Origin: Cephalopachus bancanus
Taxonomy: Eukaryota; Chordata; Mammalia; Primates; Tarsiidae
Length of the DNA: 64,000 bases
Direction: 5' to 3'
NCBI GenBank assembly: GCA_027257055.1
Contig: JAPVLO010000044.1
Coordinates: forward strand, 310,001-374,000
Shown: positions 60,351 through 64,000 of the stretch, in pieces
Layout of the letters: each line of letters opens with the position of its first letter
How positions within the stretch are numbered: the first letter of the stretch is position 1
The notes under the pieces: generated by a model
Database searches by the model: none
The model's input: only the letters and a program-made list of their open reading frames with translations
What the model was told of the DNA's origin: nothing
Translations under genes and position numbers: made by a program

Positions 60351-61744
60351 CTCTATATAAAACAATTATTCAAAAAAAGACCTGAAGTGACATAAAAAAT
60401 AAATAATATATTTCTCATATTAAAAAAAAAAAACCAAGCAGCACCTGTAGCCAGTCTTACCCATAGCTTTCTCAGCTGGGTTTGCTTAATAATCTTCTTT
60501 TTGCTTAAGTAGGTATGACATGGGTTTTCTGTTTGTTGTAACCAAAATAAATTTAACTCAAACATTTGCCAGTAAGTTGCCCCTGGCTTTGTACGATTTA
60601 TTATTTCCCTAGCTACTTGGCCCAGGGATGCATTCAGTTTGCCATTGTCAAAAGAATAGCAGAAGAAGGAAAACAACACTGGAAAGTTCTGTACAACTTC
60701 AGAATACAAGTGATATCTCTGGTGGAGATATAGGGACTGACTTTTCTTTTGGGTCTACAAATACAGCAAGTAGGAGCAGTACCATTTCCTTAGAACAACT
60801 CAGAAAATCCAATGAACAAATTTGTGCACCAACACGCACATGTTCATATCAGGCAACATATCAGGGAAGGGAAGGCTGAGAGAGTGAAAGGGTGCCTCTG
60901 GCATGCTTATTAAGCATGTGGCTTGTTTCACAGACAAGTGTGGTCATTTGTCCTGGAATCTGCCTCTGTAGTGCCTGGGTGCTAGTCCCCTCAGACCTCT
61001 CCTAGGAAAAGGTCACCACCAACCCTGAGACGGTGCCAAGAGTCTTCCAAGAGGTTCTCTATGTCCCTTTGTATTTATTCCAATCTCAAGTTCTAAATAT
61101 AGGGTTGGATTCTTATGGGGGGAGGGAAGTAATGGGCAGTCTTTCCAACCCACAAGCACTACAGGGTTTTCCCTGAAGAGCATGCTAGATTCAGAAGTGT
61201 CTACATACCTGAAAGAAGGGGTTTTCTGGAAGAAATGCAAACACACGAACAACTCTGGATGACATTTCTTCTTTCTTGTCTAACGAGTAGGGGGTGGGGA
61301 GCAAAGAAGGAGCTATTTTTCATTGAAGACTGTATAACATCAGTTCTTCAGGACAAAAATACAAAGTAGAAAAGAGTAAAAGGCATTTTGAAATAACTGG
61401 CAGGGAGCCAGCAGAATCAAATGATATTATTACAAAATCCTTCTCCAAGTCTAAGTAATAACCTGGCAGGGCCTGAGTGCTGCAGCTCTGTTTGTTCTGT
61501 AGTTGTTTTATTATGTATTTTTATTGGTTATTTTTTTCTTCTATCCCCTGTTAATGCAGGGTGCTTAACTATTTATGGGTCTGATTTAAGGTGATGTTTT
61601 GTATTTCCTGCCTGAAATACAGGTGAGTAGGGGTAGGGGTGAGTAGGGCAAGGAGAACAGGTTGGGGGATGGGGGATAGGAGAGCAGAGCTTCTGGGACC
61701 CTTTTGGGCCTGGTCTGTGCATGTACATCACATTGTCCCACTCA
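60351..61744. other. No gene seen; G-rich patch at 61620-61680
   Basis: 61620-61680 has five runs of three or more G (GGGGTAGGGGTGAGTAGGG, then TTGGGGGATGGGGGATAGG), so a four-stranded G structure is possible. An A-run lies at 60422-60433. The frames at 60353-60879 have no family resemblance. Confidence 0.45.
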
Positions 61745-62050
61745 GCTGTTTAAACACTTTGGTGGCTCCCCACTGCCTCAGGATCTAGACCTGAGTCCTT
61801 AGTACAGTCTATGTGGTCCGCTGGGATCTGGTTTCTCCTCTCTTGCTGGCCACGTGACTCGTATTCCCACCTCCACCCATGCTCCAGTCAGTCTGATCTT
61901 CTTCCAGTTTCTCAAAGTAGTTATGAATTCTCTGTACTCAGGGTGCTGCAAATGCTGTTGCCTTTGTCTGGAACACTTACTCTGACTTCAGCAGACTGGA
62001 TGAGTTTCCTACTATATCGCTTCATGGCTCCTTACACTTTACCTTCCAAG
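61745..62050 (+). repeat. L2 LINE 3' region
   Basis: 'ggtggctccccactgcctca', 'acccatgctccagtcagtct', 'caaatgctgttgcctttgtc', 'tggaacacttactctgactt' and 'tcgcttcatggctcctt' follow the sense L2 3' region. Confidence 0.6.
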
Positions 62051-62228
62051 CTCTTGGTCTCAGTTTGGGTTTCCCCACAAGCAGAACCAAAACCAGGATT
62101 TGGGAGGTGGTCCTAATAAATGTAGTAAGGGAGTGGTTCAGGGGTAGAGAAAAAAAGGAAAGACAATAAATAATGAGTCAATGAGTGTGGGCAACTGGGT
62201 TCAATCCCACTGGGGACCTTTGGAGACA

Positions 62229-62434
62229 CTCTAGAACAGGGGTCAGGGCCACTTGTCTGTTTTTGTAAATAAAGGTGTGTTGGAACACAGCCACACTCAT
62301 TTGTTTATGTATTGTCTGTAATACATAGTTGTAGCAAAAACTGTATGGCCAACAAAACCTAAAATATTTACTGTCTATATCTATATTTGCTGTCTAGCCC
62401 TTTAAGAAAAAGTATGCTGAACCCTGCTTTAGAA
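62229..62434. mobile_element. Small hAT (Charlie-type) MITE with 8-bp target duplication
   Basis: The body (62237-62426) starts CAGGGGTCAGGGCCACTTG and ends AGTATGCTGAACCCTG, with internal 'tttttgtaaataaaggtgtg', 'ttggaacacagccacactca', 'cctaaaatatttactgtcta'. The flanks CTCTAGAA and CTTTAGAA differ at one base. Confidence 0.85.
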
Positions 62435-63009
62435 CATATCTCAGGATTGTCCTACAGAGGCAAGGAAACTGGGGTGTTTATTCACCAACTTCCTTCTCTC
62501 GTTGGATGCAAGTTGCTTCTGGGAGTGTTGTTTTCCTGTGTCCCCGAATGAATGATTGGTAATAGAGATGGAAATTAAGTCTCAGAAAGGTTATATACTA
62601 TTGCTAGGGTAAAATAGATTTGTGTCTGGGCCTTTTGACTATAAGCCTAGTACATTTTCCTTTTCATAAGACAAAACATAATGAATTGCCCAATGTGTAT
62701 GAATGATATGACAGCAAGGAGAAAGATACTAAGGGGTTAAGTAGTCATGGAGGGGTGAGTCACGTTGAATAAATGATCTTGTGAGAAAGAAAAAGTATAA
62801 GGGATCCCTTGACCAGAGTTTCCAAGAAAGGCAGAAGCAACTGCACAAGAGCTGGACTGGAGAGAGTGCTATGTTAGAGGGGGTATTGTGGCGCGTAAGC
62901 AGAAAAGGCATGTAATAAAGTTTGGACAGTAAGGGGAAGCCTAGTCAATGCTGGGTCTTGCTGGTGAGAGAGTGTTGGGTCTCCATCTGAAAAATAAAAG
63001 TATTACTTT
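62435..63009. other. No gene seen
   Basis: I recognise no gene or repeat family with confidence; 62560-62640 has a faint antisense MIR resemblance. Confidence 0.35.
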
Positions 63010-63337
63010 AAGAAAATATCAGGCTGGGGGCAGTGGCTCACATCTATAATCCCAGCACTTTGGAAGGCCGAGGTGAGAGGATTGCCTGAGCCCACAGGTT
63101 TGAGACTAGCCTGAGCAACTTGGCAAGATCTCATCTCTACAATAAATCAAAAAATTAGCTGGGCATGGTGGGGCATGCCTGTAGTTCCAGCTACTTGGAA
63201 GGCAGAGATGGAAGGATCACCTGCGCCCAGCAGGTCGAGGCTGTGGTGGCTTTGAGCATGCCATTGCCCTCCAGCTTGGGTGACAGAGTGAGACACCAAC
63301 TAAAAAAAAAAAGAAAGAAATAAAGAAAGAAAATATC
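63010..63337 (+). mobile_element. Full-length dimeric Alu-like SINE with 11-bp target duplication
   Basis: AAGAAAATATC at 63010-63020 and 63327-63337 bracket a SINE with 'gcagtggctcacatctataa', 'attgcctgagcccacaggtt', an 'aataaatcaaaaaattagct' linker and an A-rich tail with GAAA units. Confidence 0.95.
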
Positions 63338-63654
63338 CTCTTTATCCTCTTTAGCATTCTTTTCCAGCAGATCTGGAATTCTGTAACCTGCCACTTGGAC
63401 AGGAATGTACAATGCCAAGATACAGTAGGGTCAGACTCACACCCATCAGCAAACTCATGCATCTTGATGACTATATAAATTACTGATTTGCTTTGTGGTT
63501 TTGTAAATGGCAAAATTAGTCCCACAAAGTGTCAATTAAGCAAACTTTGGTAAATAATACCTTACAATTATTGGGTGCTCATCTCACTCTGTTCCTCAAT
63601 ATGCTAATAATTATACTATATTAGTAATAATACTAGTATAATAGTAATAGATAA
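63338..63654. other. No gene seen
   Basis: I recognise no gene or repeat family. Confidence 0.35.
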
Positions 63655-63860
63655 TACTTATCTAACACTTACTACGTGCTAGACACTGACTAAATACTTC
63701 ATATGAATTAAATTGTACTTACAACCACCTCATGAGGTAGGTATTATTATTATCATGGCCTTCCTACTGAGCAAATGAGGTCATTGAGAGGTTAAGAACT
63801 TTGCCCAAGGTCACACTGCTTGTAGGTAAATACTGGAGCCAGGATTAAACCTAGAGAGTC
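63655..63860 (-). repeat. MIR SINE
   Basis: Antisense MIR is well preserved: 'cttactacgtgctagacact', 'aaccacctcatgaggtaggt', 'attattattatcatgg', 'aactttgcccaaggtcacac', 'gagccaggattaaacc'. Confidence 0.72.
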
Positions 63861-64000
63861 CAAAAAGTAGAGTGGTTGAATTTGACTGCCATAGGTTACC
63901 TTAGCACACTGACTTGGAAGGCTGGGGGAGAAGTCAACTCTAGAGGCATTGGTTTGATTTCTCTGATTGTGCCCTTTCACATCTATGGAAGTCTATAACT

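Overview
The window looks like intergenic or deep intronic DNA from a primate nuclear genome. It is A+T-rich, has no convincing intact protein-coding gene, and is packed with mammalian interspersed repeats (7SL-derived SINEs, L1, L2, MIR, MaLR LTRs, hAT and Tc1/mariner DNA transposons) plus GT/CT/GA microsatellites. The dimeric 7SL-derived SINEs point to a primate, and one copy (51225-51492) resembles the old AluJ type. The younger copies do not match the anthropoid AluS/Y or the lemur/galago consensus that I know. They share an unusual left arm (GCCTGAGCCCGCGGGTTCGA) and a linker with AATAAATC. With a distinctive L1 3' end (GATGTGGGGTACAATTCAG), this suggests a primate lineage with its own Alu and L1 families. 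A tarsier is my best guess; this is inference, not proof.

Layout: 1-430 and 9040-9420 are repeat-free, homeobox-site-rich stretches that could be conserved regulatory elements. 1.1-8 kb holds a compound microsatellite, a hAT-like element, a perfect palindrome and several old repeats. 10-20 kb is a mosaic of MIR, L2, an MLT1-type LTR and SINEs, including one MIR nested in another. 20-32 kb holds old L1 pieces, three SINEs, a 1.4 kb 5'-truncated L1 and a mariner remnant. 32-40 kb is repeat-poor except for an L1 that split a MIR. 39.8-41.2 kb is the most rearranged place: a SINE and then an L1 entered the same target site, leaving three copies of one target sequence, and the junction was later copied in inverted orientation 360 bp away beside a purine tract. 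41.5-47.2 kb has a MER1-type hAT element, an old L1/HAL1-like element split by a Tigger-like element, and an L1 with an in-frame 24-bp triplication.

The only gene-derived unit is at 47877-50109: a processed pseudogene of ATIC, the bifunctional purine-synthesis enzyme. It is flanked by a perfect 14-bp target duplication, has lost its start codon, carries several frameshifts and stop codons, and is interrupted by a SINE. The last 14 kb holds SINEs, old L1 pieces, a precise 50-bp insertion resembling the 5' half of tRNA-Ile(UAU), a solo MaLR-type LTR, L2, and a small hAT element.

No genes act together here. The value of the window is its record of retrotransposition and a few candidate noncoding elements. 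Repeat family names are from memory of consensus sequences, and most boundaries of old repeats are approximate. Boundaries set by target-site duplications are more exact.
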